From Fidelibacterota bacterium UBA7301 (GTDB lineage Bacteria > Fidelibacterota > Marinisomatia > Marinisomatales > TCS55), in contig DKQT01000018.1 of NCBI GenBank assembly GCA_002471845.1, positions 1 through 64,000 of the forward strand: 64,000 nucleotides of DNA. Direction: 5' to 3'. The notes under the pieces are model-generated. The model saw nothing but the letters and a program-made list of their open reading frames with translations, was not told the origin of the DNA and did no database searches. Each line of letters starts with the position of its first letter. Position 1 is the stretch's first letter. The position numbers and the translations under genes were made by a program. Shown one piece after another: positions 25,642-34,100 of the stretch.

Positions 25642-26187
25642 TTAGAATGAATAGGTTACCGCAATATTCATGTATTTGAACTTGTAATCCATTACGCCCC
25701 CTATTGCCAATGCACTGTCCTCAAATTTCAGTTTGTGTTCGGTATAGTGAACTTCGGCTCCCAGTGGAAATACCGGCGGTTTGATGCGCAAACCGAAGCC
25801 ATAGGCTAAACCGGCTTCCATACCATCTTCCATAGGTAGAGAATATCCCGCCCTGATGACGGCACGGGCCATGGGAATGCCGAAAGGGATTTTCGCCACA
25901 CCATACCCAAAAATAATATTGGGTGGCGCTTCGTCACCGCCACCGCCGAGACTAAGTTCACCACCAACCCCGACCAGGCTGAGTAGCATGAGATCATACC
26001 CAACGGTAAAGCCCATTCCTTCATATTCTACTTTGGTTTCCGGCGGATCTATTCCTGCCACTATGAAGGCAGCAGTTAGTGTTGGTGATAATCCAATGGA
26101 TAATTTCCGAGACATATCTACGCCGACTCGCAGTTGTGCTGTCAAGAGGGTTGACAGGATAATGAATAATACAGTAATCTTTTTCAT
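25642..26187 (-). CDS. Outer-membrane beta-barrel-like exported protein
   Basis: I do not recognise a named family. The 181-residue product starts with a signal peptide (MKKITVLFIILSTLLTAQ) and then shows alternating hydrophobic strands rich in Gly, Tyr and Phe. It ends in MNIAVTYSF with a terminal Phe, the usual BAM-recognition end of outer-membrane barrels. A glycine-rich loop (GGELSLGGGGDEA) is near residue 78. About eight strands would fit the length. It is flanked by a terminator on one side and a tRNA gene on the other and looks monocistronic. Confidence 0.75.
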   Translation of the reverse strand: MKKITVLFIILSTLLTAQLRVGVDMSRKLSIGLSPTLTAAFIVAGIDPPETKVEYEGMGFTVGYDLMLLSLVGVGGELSLGGGGDEAPPNIIFGYGVAKIPFGIPMARAVIRAGYSLPMEDGMEAGLAYGFGLRIKPPVFPLGAEVHYTEHKLKFEDSALAIGGVMDYKFKYMNIAVTYSF

Positions 26188-26274
26188 AGTTTATGATCCT
26201 CCCGGTGGATTGTTATAAAAAAGTAAGAATAATTTATCTTAAAGGGTTAGTAAAAAATTAAATTTCCATTTTAG

Positions 26275-26348
26275 TAGCGGAGGAGGGACTCGAACCCCCG
26301 ACACGTGGATTATGATTCCACTGCTCTAACCAGCTGAGCTACTCCGCC
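26275..26348 (-). tRNA. tRNA-Met (anticodon CAT)
   Basis: The minus strand folds as a complete cloverleaf of 74 bases. The acceptor is GGCGGAG with CTCCGCT, the D-arm AGCTCAGCTGGTTAGAGC, the anticodon arm GTGGA-ATCATAA-TCCAC and the T-arm GGGGGTTCGAGTCCCTC. Position 73 is A and the CCA end is not encoded. The lack of the initiator-type first-pair mismatch and the overall sequence fit the elongator tRNA-Met. A CAT-anticodon tRNA-Ile (lysidine type) cannot be excluded. It is the only feature found in the 320-base stretch 26,188-26,507. Confidence 0.9.
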
Positions 26349-26507
26349 GTAAATTGCCTTGAAAAAGCCGGCAAAGTTACAGGATTAACTTATTTTTCTT
26401 CAAACAATTTGTGTGCGTTTTTTCATGGTTTCTATTTTAATTTCCGCCGCTTTTAACTCACTGAAAAAGTTTTAATTCTTTTCATTCCTATCGTTCAAGG
26501 AGAGAAA

Positions 26508-27845
26508 ATGTACAATTCGATCGAAGAATTCATGGGCCATATCGAGGCCAAAAACCAGGGAGAAAAAGAATTCCACCAGGCGGTTCAGGAAGTTGTTGAA
26601 TCCCTGTGGGATTTTTTGCAGGATCACCCTGATTACCTCCACGCTAAAATATTAGAAAGAATCACGGAACCGGAACGGGTAATCATGTTTCGGGTGCCCT
26701 GGCGCAATGACAGGGGTGAAATTGAAGTCAACCGCGGTTTCCGCGTGGAATTCAATTCAGCTATCGGGCCTTATAAAGGGGGCCTGCGGTTTCATCCATC
26801 GGTGAATTTGAGCATTTTAAAATTCCTCGGTTTTGAACAGGTTTTCAAAAACAGCCTGACAACACTTCCCATGGGCGGCGGCAAGGGCGGTTCTGATTTT
26901 GATCCCAAGGGCAAATCCGATAATGAAGTGATGAGTTTCTGTCAATCCTTTATGACGGAATTATGCCGTCATATTGGTCCCGACACGGATGTGCCTGCCG
27001 GTGATATCGGCGTAGGCGGTCGTGAGATCGGGTACCTTTTCGGCCAGTATAAACGGATTCGAAATGAATTTACCGGTGTGTTAACCGGGAAAAGCCTGAA
27101 CTGGGGCGGCAGTCTTATTCGTCCCGAGGCCACCGGATATGGATGCGTCTATTTCGCTGAAGAAATGCTGAAGACCAAAGGAGAATTATTTGACGGTAAA
27201 ACAGTGGCTGTTTCCGGTTCGGGGAATGTGGCCCAGTATGCCACGGAAAAGGTCACTGACTTGGGCGGTAAAGTGGTTACCCTTTCAGATTCGAGCGGGT
27301 CAGTCCATGATCCCCAGGGGATTGATGGGGAAAAACTGGCTTACGTCATGAATCTGAAAAATGCAAAACGCGGTCGGATCAAAGAATACGCAGACCAATT
27401 TAGTGCTGCCTATTTAGAAGGTCAACGACCCTGGGGTGTAGCTTGTGATGTAGCTTTGCCCTGCGCCACGCAAAATGAGATTAATGCCGATGAAGCCAAA
27501 ACATTGGTAAAAAACGGCTGCAAAGCGGTAGCGGAGGGCGCCAACATGCCTTCTGAACCGGGGGCAGTAGAGATCTTCCTGGAGAATAAAATTCTTTTTG
27601 GTCCTGGTAAAGCGGTCAATGCCGGCGGGGTAGCTGTATCCGGCCTGGAAATGAGCCAGAATGCCATGCGCATTTTATGGAGCAGGGAAGAGGTGGACAA
27701 AAAACTCCACGGCATTATGCATAGTATCCATGGGGCCTGCGTCACCTACGGTAAAGATGGTGATTTCACCGATTATGTTAAGGGTGCCAATATTGCCGGA
27801 TTCATTAAAGTTGCAGATGCCATGATGGACCAGGGTGTAGTCTGA
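26508..27845 (+). CDS. gdhA: NADP-type glutamate dehydrogenase
   Basis: GdhA interconverts 2-oxoglutarate plus ammonia and glutamate. The 445-residue length and sequence fit the hexameric short (bacterial) type. Visible landmarks are FHPSVNLSILKFLGFEQVFK, the glutamate-binding PMGGGKGGSDFDPKG, DVPAGDIGVGGREIGYLFGQ, the Rossmann loop VSGSGNVAQYA and NAGGVAVSGLEMSQN. An AAGGAGAG ribosome binding site lies just before the ATG. Cofactor choice (NADPH) is inferred from length class only. The gene stands alone downstream of the tRNA-Met region and converges on the next large gene. Confidence 0.96.
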   Translation: MYNSIEEFMGHIEAKNQGEKEFHQAVQEVVESLWDFLQDHPDYLHAKILERITEPERVIMFRVPWRNDRGEIEVNRGFRVEFNSAIGPYKGGLRFHPSVNLSILKFLGFEQVFKNSLTTLPMGGGKGGSDFDPKGKSDNEVMSFCQSFMTELCRHIGPDTDVPAGDIGVGGREIGYLFGQYKRIRNEFTGVLTGKSLNWGGSLIRPEATGYGCVYFAEEMLKTKGELFDGKTVAVSGSGNVAQYATEKVTDLGGKVVTLSDSSGSVHDPQGIDGEKLAYVMNLKNAKRGRIKEYADQFSAAYLEGQRPWGVACDVALPCATQNEINADEAKTLVKNGCKAVAEGANMPSEPGAVEIFLENKILFGPGKAVNAGGVAVSGLEMSQNAMRILWSREEVDKKLHGIMHSIHGACVTYGKDGDFTDYVKGANIAGFIKVADAMMDQGVV

Positions 27846-27929
27846 TCTGACCCAGTTTTAAATGATATAAAAACCCTATTTCCTTTGCCGCCCGCCGAGC
27901 AGTGCCAAAGTCAGGGTGCGCAGTGTTTT

Positions 27930-30917
27930 TTATATCCCCGATGCCTCGTGTTCGTTCATGATTTCCTTTACAGGGTCCAATGGTTTAATCATATTGCCCT
28001 CACCTGTTTGTCCGTCAATGGTAACTGTTACAGGGCGCTCCAATTGAATCCATTTTGTGAATTTAGTAACTGCTTTAACATTTTGGTTTTGAAGCCATTT
28101 CATATTGAGCTTATCCTGTTTTTTCTTATGATTGATGGTGAAATAACCGATCCGCATACTAGTCACGTTTTGGAAAAAATGGCTGCCGAAAGAAGGATCT
28201 ACAGGAAAATCATTCATACCAACTTCAACAATAACTTTTGCCCGGGAAATCTGATTCCAATTCACCGGAACCCCCAGCCACGGATCCGCAGAACCCCAGC
28301 GGCCGGGCCCAATTAGTATATATCGTTCGTCTTTTGGCATCCTGTTGTTAATTTTCTCAATATTCCGGGCGATGGTTTGCGTGTGGGACGCATCAAATGT
28401 ATCAGGGTCCACGATTACAATATTCTGTAGATTGTCAATGATACCATTCCCCAAGGCAACTGAACTGGTACAAATAATATCCTTCTCGTGAATGGTCTCG
28501 AACTCATGGACACGGTCTAATCCCCCAACCACCATCGGTTTAATTTGGAGCAAACAAAATTCATGGGCCTTGGATTTATCCTTTTGCAGGTTGACTGCAA
28601 ATTCGATTTCGACAGGACAGCCCAAGGCATTTTCTCCCATGGACAGTACTTGAGACAGGAGTTTCGGTATCGGTGCTGTTTTCCATTTGAGCAGGGAAGG
28701 AAAGGTTATAACCCGCGTACCGTTATGCCGGAGGGAATCTCGAATCACGTTATCCTCGTCTGAAACAACGCTCCCCGCCCAATGTAATTCTCCGTCATTT
28801 TCGGCAACACATAAATCATAGACTGACGTATTTTCCACTTCACCGTGTTTCAAAAGTTCAGTTCCTTTGTCTAAATTCAAGGCATAAAACTGATTTTGAG
28901 AGTTTTCGACGGTGGATCTCACGGAATAATACTGGGGAATAATCCCGGGATACTTTGGGGAAAAACGCAATGATTTCTCACCCTCGGCAACTGTTCGGCC
29001 GAGGCCCAGGGCAAGAAAAGCAACTCCCTCTTCACGTTTCATGTAAGAAATCGGGTAGTAATTAAAACTCTGGGCAGAACCGCTAGCAGAAGGATAATAC
29101 CTATTTTCATGTTTTTTCCCAATCAATTCCATTATGATTACAGCCATTTTTTCCTCTTCATGCCGGTGGACCGACCCTTCAATGAAGGCCTTTGGCTCTT
29201 TGAAATAGGTTGAAGCATATACTAGTTTAATAGCTTTAGTCAATTGTTCCATCCGGGTCGTTTTGGATTTATCTGAGTTGGGGAGCATATAGGTCCCATA
29301 CATCCCTGCCAAAGGCTGATACTGGGAATCTTCCAATAGGCTGGAGGAACGAACAGCAAGGGGATATTTAACTTTTGATAAATATCTGGATAAGGTAGAC
29401 ATTAAGTCCTTTGAAAGGGGTGCTTTTGTAAAAGCCTTAATAATTGTTTTGTCACTATACTTTTTAGAAAATGCAATTTTCCACAGTTTGTTTTCATCCA
29501 TAAAGCGGTCAAATTCATCGGTACCGATTACCGCCACTTTGGGTACGCGAATATCAGTATCCGGAAATATTTCATTCACTTTTGTGTCTGTGAGCATATT
29601 ATTGGCAAATGCAAGTCCCCGCGCTTTCCCGCCCAGGGAACCCGTCCCCAGCCGTACAAAGTTTATGGTTTCATCTCTAACCGAAGATGAATATTGAACG
29701 ATTCGTCCTTCGTGGTGGGCTTGAATAGCCATATCAATTTCTTCAATAATAAGTTTACGTAAATCATCTAACTTATTGAAATCATGTACTTTAAGCGGTC
29801 TGATATTTGAAGCGATTGAAAATTCTCCCCGTACGGCCAGCCAGTTTGAAAAGTGGTTTTTAGATGCGTGATATTTCAATGATTTCTCCGGGATCTGGGC
29901 TAATGATTTTCGAAATTCAGGCAAATCGCTAGAACGGGAAATTTCTTTGCCGCGGGGATTCCGGAATATGAAATCACCAAAGCCAAAATTGGTAACAATA
30001 AAGTCTTCTAAATCCTGGAGCAGTGTTGCCGATTCTTTATAAATGAACGAGGCCTTTACCTTTTTTGCATCCTTGTAGTGAGCCGGGTTGTTGGACTGCA
30101 ATACCACCGGCATGTCTGAATCTTTTTCCCTAATATATTCTATCAGTTTTACTCCCGCATGTAAATCCAGTTCACCGTTTTTTGGAAACCGTACATCCGA
30201 AATAAATCCCAGGATATTATGGCGGTATTTTTCATAGTGATTCACAGCCTCTTCATACGTTGAAACGAGGATAATTTTCGGCCGGGCCCGAAACAGAAGC
30301 AGTTTATCCGTATCCGATAGACTCTTATTGATGAGATTCCGGGCATGTTTCAGGGCTGTGCGATAGATTAAGGGTAATATTATGGAATAATAACGGGGAT
30401 TATCCTCCACCATTACGATAGCCCTGATGTCGGCAATTTTATAATCCCGCCACAGATTCATTTTATCTTCTATATTTTTAATTATGGCCGGGAATACATT
30501 CGCATCTCCTGTCCAGATGAAGACCTTATCTATTGTTTTTTCAAGCCGTTTCTGGGGCAGCTGGGTGATTTCTGATTCGTCAAATGCCAATAGGATAATC
30601 GGCTTATTCGGAAATGATTTTTTAACTTTTTCGCCAAAGGTAATGGGATCCATATCGGCGATGCGCATCATTACAATCACCAGATCATAACTTCGGTCGG
30701 ATAACATTTGTAACCCGGTGCTGGCGTTTTTTGCGTGCCATACTCGGGGCGCATAGCTGAGGTTCATACCCAGGTATTCGTAAAGTATTTGCTGGGTGAG
30801 CCTGCCGTCTTCTTCCAGGATGAAGGCGTCATAAGGACTAGCCACAAGGAGAATCTCGTGGATGCGGTGCAGCATTAAATCTTGGAAATTAATGGATGCT
30901 TTAGTGTCGGTAGCCAT
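27930..30917 (-). CDS. Dual pseudo-receiver protein with PEP-synthase-type ATP-binding domain
   Basis: The 995-residue product has three parts. Residues about 14-115 and 160-315 resemble response-regulator receivers (LVASPYDAFILEEDGRL; IVMVEDNPRYYS, GFISDVRFP, FIYKES). Residues about 420-835 match the nucleotide-binding domain of pyruvate phosphate dikinase/PEP synthase, with GTGSLGGKARGLAFANNML at its start, YPLAVRSSSLLEDSQYQPLA and the distal PVEIEFAVN and CLLQIKPM. The swivelling phosphohistidine domain and the PEP-binding TIM barrel are missing, so it cannot be a complete PEP synthase. A further 160-residue tail contains YILIGPGRWGSADPWLGVPV. Homologous architectures occur in Bacteroidota, but the function is unknown. 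It is divergent from comF. Confidence 0.75.
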   Translation of the reverse strand: MATDTKASINFQDLMLHRIHEILLVASPYDAFILEEDGRLTQQILYEYLGMNLSYAPRVWHAKNASTGLQMLSDRSYDLVIVMMRIADMDPITFGEKVKKSFPNKPIILLAFDESEITQLPQKRLEKTIDKVFIWTGDANVFPAIIKNIEDKMNLWRDYKIADIRAIVMVEDNPRYYSIILPLIYRTALKHARNLINKSLSDTDKLLLFRARPKIILVSTYEEAVNHYEKYRHNILGFISDVRFPKNGELDLHAGVKLIEYIREKDSDMPVVLQSNNPAHYKDAKKVKASFIYKESATLLQDLEDFIVTNFGFGDFIFRNPRGKEISRSSDLPEFRKSLAQIPEKSLKYHASKNHFSNWLAVRGEFSIASNIRPLKVHDFNKLDDLRKLIIEEIDMAIQAHHEGRIVQYSSSVRDETINFVRLGTGSLGGKARGLAFANNMLTDTKVNEIFPDTDIRVPKVAVIGTDEFDRFMDENKLWKIAFSKKYSDKTIIKAFTKAPLSKDLMSTLSRYLSKVKYPLAVRSSSLLEDSQYQPLAGMYGTYMLPNSDKSKTTRMEQLTKAIKLVYASTYFKEPKAFIEGSVHRHEEEKMAVIIMELIGKKHENRYYPSASGSAQSFNYYPISYMKREEGVAFLALGLGRTVAEGEKSLRFSPKYPGIIPQYYSVRSTVENSQNQFYALNLDKGTELLKHGEVENTSVYDLCVAENDGELHWAGSVVSDEDNVIRDSLRHNGTRVITFPSLLKWKTAPIPKLLSQVLSMGENALGCPVEIEFAVNLQKDKSKAHEFCLLQIKPMVVGGLDRVHEFETIHEKDIICTSSVALGNGIIDNLQNIVIVDPDTFDASHTQTIARNIEKINNRMPKDERYILIGPGRWGSADPWLGVPVNWNQISRAKVIVEVGMNDFPVDPSFGSHFFQNVTSMRIGYFTINHKKKQDKLNMKWLQNQNVKAVTKFTKWIQLERPVTVTIDGQTGEGNMIKPLDPVKEIMNEHEASGI

Positions 30918-30985
30918 ATTGTACTCGTTTCAAAATTACCCCACTCTACCATCCATTTAAACAGAATTCTATGTAGATTCTAATA

Positions 30986-31657
30986 ATGAATTATTTACAG
31001 TCTGCCTACGATATCCTATTGAAATTGGTTTTTCCAAATTCCTGTTTATGCTGCCAAAAGATTTCAGAAGAGGGTATCCTCTGTGAGGATTGTTTTAATA
31101 GACTAGAGCCCACAGCAAAGAAGAATTGCCTTCAAGATGTTCATTTCCCCCAATTTATAGATGCAGCCTATGCAGTTTGGTGGTTTAATGATATACTTCA
31201 GGAAGTCATTCATCAAATGAAGTATGCCAACCGTGCCAGAATAGGGATTGAAATGGGGAAATTGGCCGCTGCTTCATTCGGCAATAATGTATGCAATTCC
31301 CTGGATTGTATTACAGCCATTCCACTCCACAAAAAGAAGAAAAGAGAACGGGGCTATAACCAGGCCGGATGGATCGCCAAGGGCATTTCTAAAAGGACCG
31401 GTGTGCCCCTGGATTTACAGGTGATTAAACGGCATGTCTATACCGTTTCACAAACGACTTTGGATCGGGAAGAACGACTTCAAAATATGGAAAATGCTTT
31501 TGTAACTTCCCGCCCCTTGAACGGATTGAAAATCGGAATCATTGATGATGTTTTAACAACAGGCGCAACCATGTCTGCCTGTGCAAAAGCGCTTAAAGAG
31601 AACGGCGCAGTCCATATAACCGCCATCACCTTAGCCACACCCAAAACTAAAATTTGA
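30986..31657 (+). CDS. comF: ComF-family phosphoribosyltransferase-like protein
   Basis: The 223-residue protein has an N-terminal zinc ribbon (Cys20, Cys22 or Cys23, Cys33, Cys36 in CLCCQKISEEGILCEDC) and a type I phosphoribosyltransferase domain. That domain has the PRPP loop IGIIDDVLTTGATMSACA near residue 188 and RERGYNQAGWIAKGIS. ComF supports DNA uptake in competent bacteria, where it binds single-stranded DNA with PriA-like helicases. In many other bacteria the role is unclear. pgk begins nine bases downstream. Confidence 0.92.
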   Translation: MNYLQSAYDILLKLVFPNSCLCCQKISEEGILCEDCFNRLEPTAKKNCLQDVHFPQFIDAAYAVWWFNDILQEVIHQMKYANRARIGIEMGKLAAASFGNNVCNSLDCITAIPLHKKKKRERGYNQAGWIAKGISKRTGVPLDLQVIKRHVYTVSQTTLDREERLQNMENAFVTSRPLNGLKIGIIDDVLTTGATMSACAKALKENGAVHITAITLATPKTKI

Positions 31658-31666
31658 AAATCACTG

Positions 31667-32851
31667 GTGATAAAATCCATAAAAACATTTGACCTTAAAG
31701 AAAAACGTGTCCTCGTTCGTGTGGACTTTAATGTACCCATCGAAAATGACAAAGTAGTTGATGATTTTCGAATCCGAGCCGCTTTACCGACGATTCAATT
31801 TTGTCTTAATGCCGGGGCCAATGTGATACTCATGTCTCACTTGGGCCGCCCCAAAGGAGAAATTGTCCCGGAAATGAGTTTAATCCCTGTCGGCGAATCC
31901 CTGGCTGATTTACTGGAGATGCCAATCAAATTTTCCGCTGATTGTGTTTCGGAGGATGCCCATGATGTTTCCTTGGGACTCTACAGTGGTGAAGTTCATT
32001 TATTGGAAAATTTGCGCTTTTATGTAGCCGAAATGCAGAACGATCCTGATTTCAGTACCAAACTGGCAAAACACGGGCAAGTGTATATCAATGATGCTTT
32101 TGGAACTGCCCATCGTTCTCACGCATCCAATGTAGGTGTTACCCGGAATTTCACCCACAAGGGTATGGGGTTTTTGATTGAAAAAGAATTACAATATTTA
32201 TCCAGCGCGGTGAAAAATCCCAGGCGGCCCTTAACCGTGATTTTAGGTGGAGCCAAGATTGATACCAAACTGGATTTGATCCATAATTTTATCGGTAAGG
32301 CAGATCATATCCTGATCGGCGGCGGTATGGCATTTACCTTTTTGCAGGCCCAGGGCAAGGATGTGGGCAATTCACTGGTGGATCCAGCCAGGCTGAATAC
32401 GGCAAAAAAAGTGATGGCCCGAGCCCGGGGAAAATCTAAATTGGTATTTCCAAAAGATATTGTTTGTGCTGAATCCATGAAAAATAGACATTCTACGGGG
32501 GTTTATAACGCCGGCAAAATTCCCGATAAATTAATGGGGTTGGATATTGGTCCCGAATCGATAAACCGGTTTTCGCAAATTATCCGTGAATCGGGAACTA
32601 TCCTTTGGAACGGCCCCATGGGCGTTTTTGAAGTCAATGGATTTCATAAGGGAACTTTGGCTGTCGCCCAGGATATGGCAGAAGTAACTGGATCGGGAAC
32701 AACAACAATTATTGGCGGCGGCGATTCTGCAGCTGCGGTCAATAAATTTGGATTAATGAAAAAGGTTACCCACGTTTCAACCGGCGGCGGTGCTTCGTTG
32801 GAACTTTTATCGGGGAATACTTTACCCGCAATTTATTCATTGGAGATTTAG
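31667..32851 (+). CDS. pgk: Phosphoglycerate kinase
   Basis: Pgk transfers phosphate between 1,3-bisphosphoglycerate and ADP in glycolysis. The 394-residue product has RVDFNVPIENDKVVDDFRIR near the N-terminus, SHLGRPKGE, YINDAFGTAHRSHAS, ILGGAKIDTKLDLI, LWNGPMGVFE and GGGDSAAAVNKFG, with the hinge intact. The start is GTG 31667. tpiA follows with one base between stop and start, so pgk, tpiA and secG form a unit behind comF. Confidence 0.97.
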   Translation: MIKSIKTFDLKEKRVLVRVDFNVPIENDKVVDDFRIRAALPTIQFCLNAGANVILMSHLGRPKGEIVPEMSLIPVGESLADLLEMPIKFSADCVSEDAHDVSLGLYSGEVHLLENLRFYVAEMQNDPDFSTKLAKHGQVYINDAFGTAHRSHASNVGVTRNFTHKGMGFLIEKELQYLSSAVKNPRRPLTVILGGAKIDTKLDLIHNFIGKADHILIGGGMAFTFLQAQGKDVGNSLVDPARLNTAKKVMARARGKSKLVFPKDIVCAESMKNRHSTGVYNAGKIPDKLMGLDIGPESINRFSQIIRESGTILWNGPMGVFEVNGFHKGTLAVAQDMAEVTGSGTTTIIGGGDSAAAVNKFGLMKKVTHVSTGGGASLELLSGNTLPAIYSLEI

Positions 32852-32852
32852 G

Positions 32853-33623
32853 ATGAATTCCAAACCCATTGTGGCCGGAAACTGGAAGATGCATAAAACA
32901 GTGCAGGATGGCGTTTCTTTCGTCGGTGAAATCAAAAATCGCGTATTGGATAAGGCAAAGGCAAAGGTTATATTCTGCCCGCCATTTACGGCGCTCTTTT
33001 CCATAGTTGAAACATTAAAGGGGACGGACTTCGGTGTGGGCGCTCAAAATGTCCATTTTGAAGCGCAGGGCGCTTTCACTGGTGAAATATCTATTGAGAT
33101 GCTTAAATCCACAGGATTGGACTATGTGATTCTGGGCCATTCTGAGCGGCGCCATGTCTTTGGTGAATCGGATACTTTTATCAACCGGAAGATCCATGCC
33201 GTTTTGAATAGCGGGCTGGTACCCATATTTTGCATCGGCGAAACATTGGATGATCGAAAAGCAGGACGAACAATAGTAGTGCTTGAAGGGCAAATTACGT
33301 TGGGTCTTGATGGTTTGGATTCCATTGACCATAACCGGATGATTATTGCCTATGAACCTGTTTGGGCCATAGGTACCGGGGAAACAGCTTCTGTGGAACA
33401 AGTGGTAGAGGCCCATGCCTCTGTCAAAGATATCCTTTCGGGGATGTTTGAAGAAAACGCAAACGAAGTGCCGATTCTTTATGGTGGATCAGTGAATGAA
33501 AATAACGCTGCGGAATTGATTGAAACCAAAGGTGTAGATGGTTTTCTCATCGGCGGAGCGAGCTTAAAAGAAGACAGTTTTTGCAGCATCATAGAAATAG
33601 TTTCAAAATTTTATAAGGGATAA
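32853..33623 (+). CDS. tpiA: Triose-phosphate isomerase
   Basis: TpiA interconverts dihydroxyacetone phosphate and glyceraldehyde 3-phosphate. From ATG 32853 the product has 256 residues, with Asn10 and Lys12 of NWKMHK, the catalytic His in GHSERRH, the catalytic Glu in AYEPVWAIGTG, and phosphate-binding GGSVNENNAAE. The frame is open back to 32,790, but those residues overlap pgk and are not TIM-like. The spacing to pgk suggests translational coupling. secG follows after three bases. Confidence 0.97.
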   Translation: MNSKPIVAGNWKMHKTVQDGVSFVGEIKNRVLDKAKAKVIFCPPFTALFSIVETLKGTDFGVGAQNVHFEAQGAFTGEISIEMLKSTGLDYVILGHSERRHVFGESDTFINRKIHAVLNSGLVPIFCIGETLDDRKAGRTIVVLEGQITLGLDGLDSIDHNRMIIAYEPVWAIGTGETASVEQVVEAHASVKDILSGMFEENANEVPILYGGSVNENNAAELIETKGVDGFLIGGASLKEDSFCSIIEIVSKFYKG

Positions 33624-33626
33624 ATC

Positions 33627-33974
33627 GTGTTAGGATTTTTAATTACAATACATGCCATAATCAGTTTATTACTGATTACAGTCGTATTGATGCAGGCTAG
33701 TCAGGGCGGCGGTTTAGCCGGTTCGATTGGCGGACAAACAACCAATGCCATTTTTGGCGGCCGCGGTGCCGCAACTGCTTTGAGTAAAATGACAACTTAC
33801 TTGGCAGTAGCTTTCATGGGGATCGCCTTGTTAATCAGTTTGGTTGGTGCTCCCGTTAGTGGGGGAAGCGGTTCAGTGATTGAACAGGCCCAGGAAGAAA
33901 GAACACTGGCGCCAGGTTCAGAAGAATTGGCTTTGCCTACAGCACCGATTCAAAAAACAGAAGATAAGCAATAA
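33627..33974 (+). CDS. secG: Protein translocase subunit SecG
   Basis: The 115-residue product begins at GTG 33627 and has two hydrophobic helices (3-22 and about 55-74). Between them are the hallmark glycines QASQGGGLAGSIGGQTTNAI and the adjoining FGGRGAATALSKMT. This is the SecG pattern that assists SecYEG. The C-terminal tail is longer than usual and polar. The tpiA-secG-tRNA-Leu order is seen in many bacteria. Confidence 0.94.
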   Translation: MLGFLITIHAIISLLLITVVLMQASQGGGLAGSIGGQTTNAIFGGRGAATALSKMTTYLAVAFMGIALLISLVGAPVSGGSGSVIEQAQEERTLAPGSEELALPTAPIQKTEDKQ

Positions 33975-33984
33975 TTGAATCAGG

Positions 33985-34068
33985 GCCGAAGTGGTGGAAT
34001 TGGTAGACACGCTGTCTTGAGGGGGCAGTGGGGGCAACCTCGTGCCGGTTCGAGTCCGGCCTTCGGCA
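33985..34068 (+). tRNA. tRNA-Leu (anticodon GAG)
   Basis: The 84-base gene folds into a class II tRNA. The acceptor is GCCGAAG with CTTCGGC and A73. The D-arm has GGTGGAATTGGTAGACAC, and the anticodon arm CTGTC-TTGAGGG-GGCAG gives GAG. A variable arm TGGGGGCAACCTCGT and the T-arm GCCGGTTCGAGTCCGGC follow. It reads CTC and CTT leucine codons. CCA is not encoded. It lies ten bases after secG and before the TPR gene. Confidence 0.95.
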
Positions 34069-34100
34069 CTAAAAAATTTACAATGAGGATAATAATAGGC

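Noticed and set aside
27846..27929. Possible terminator between gdhA and the convergent dual-receiver gene
   Set aside because: The GCAGTG copies are in direct, not inverted, orientation and no stable stem with T run was found.
27885..28316. 143-residue plus-strand open frame
   Set aside because: It is antisense to the C-terminal part of the dual-receiver protein and shows no recognisable domain.
33975..34100. Open frame extending the TPR protein upstream through the tRNA-Leu gene
   Set aside because: It contains the tRNA sequence in translation and no signal peptide; ATG 34,101 gives a clean signal peptide.
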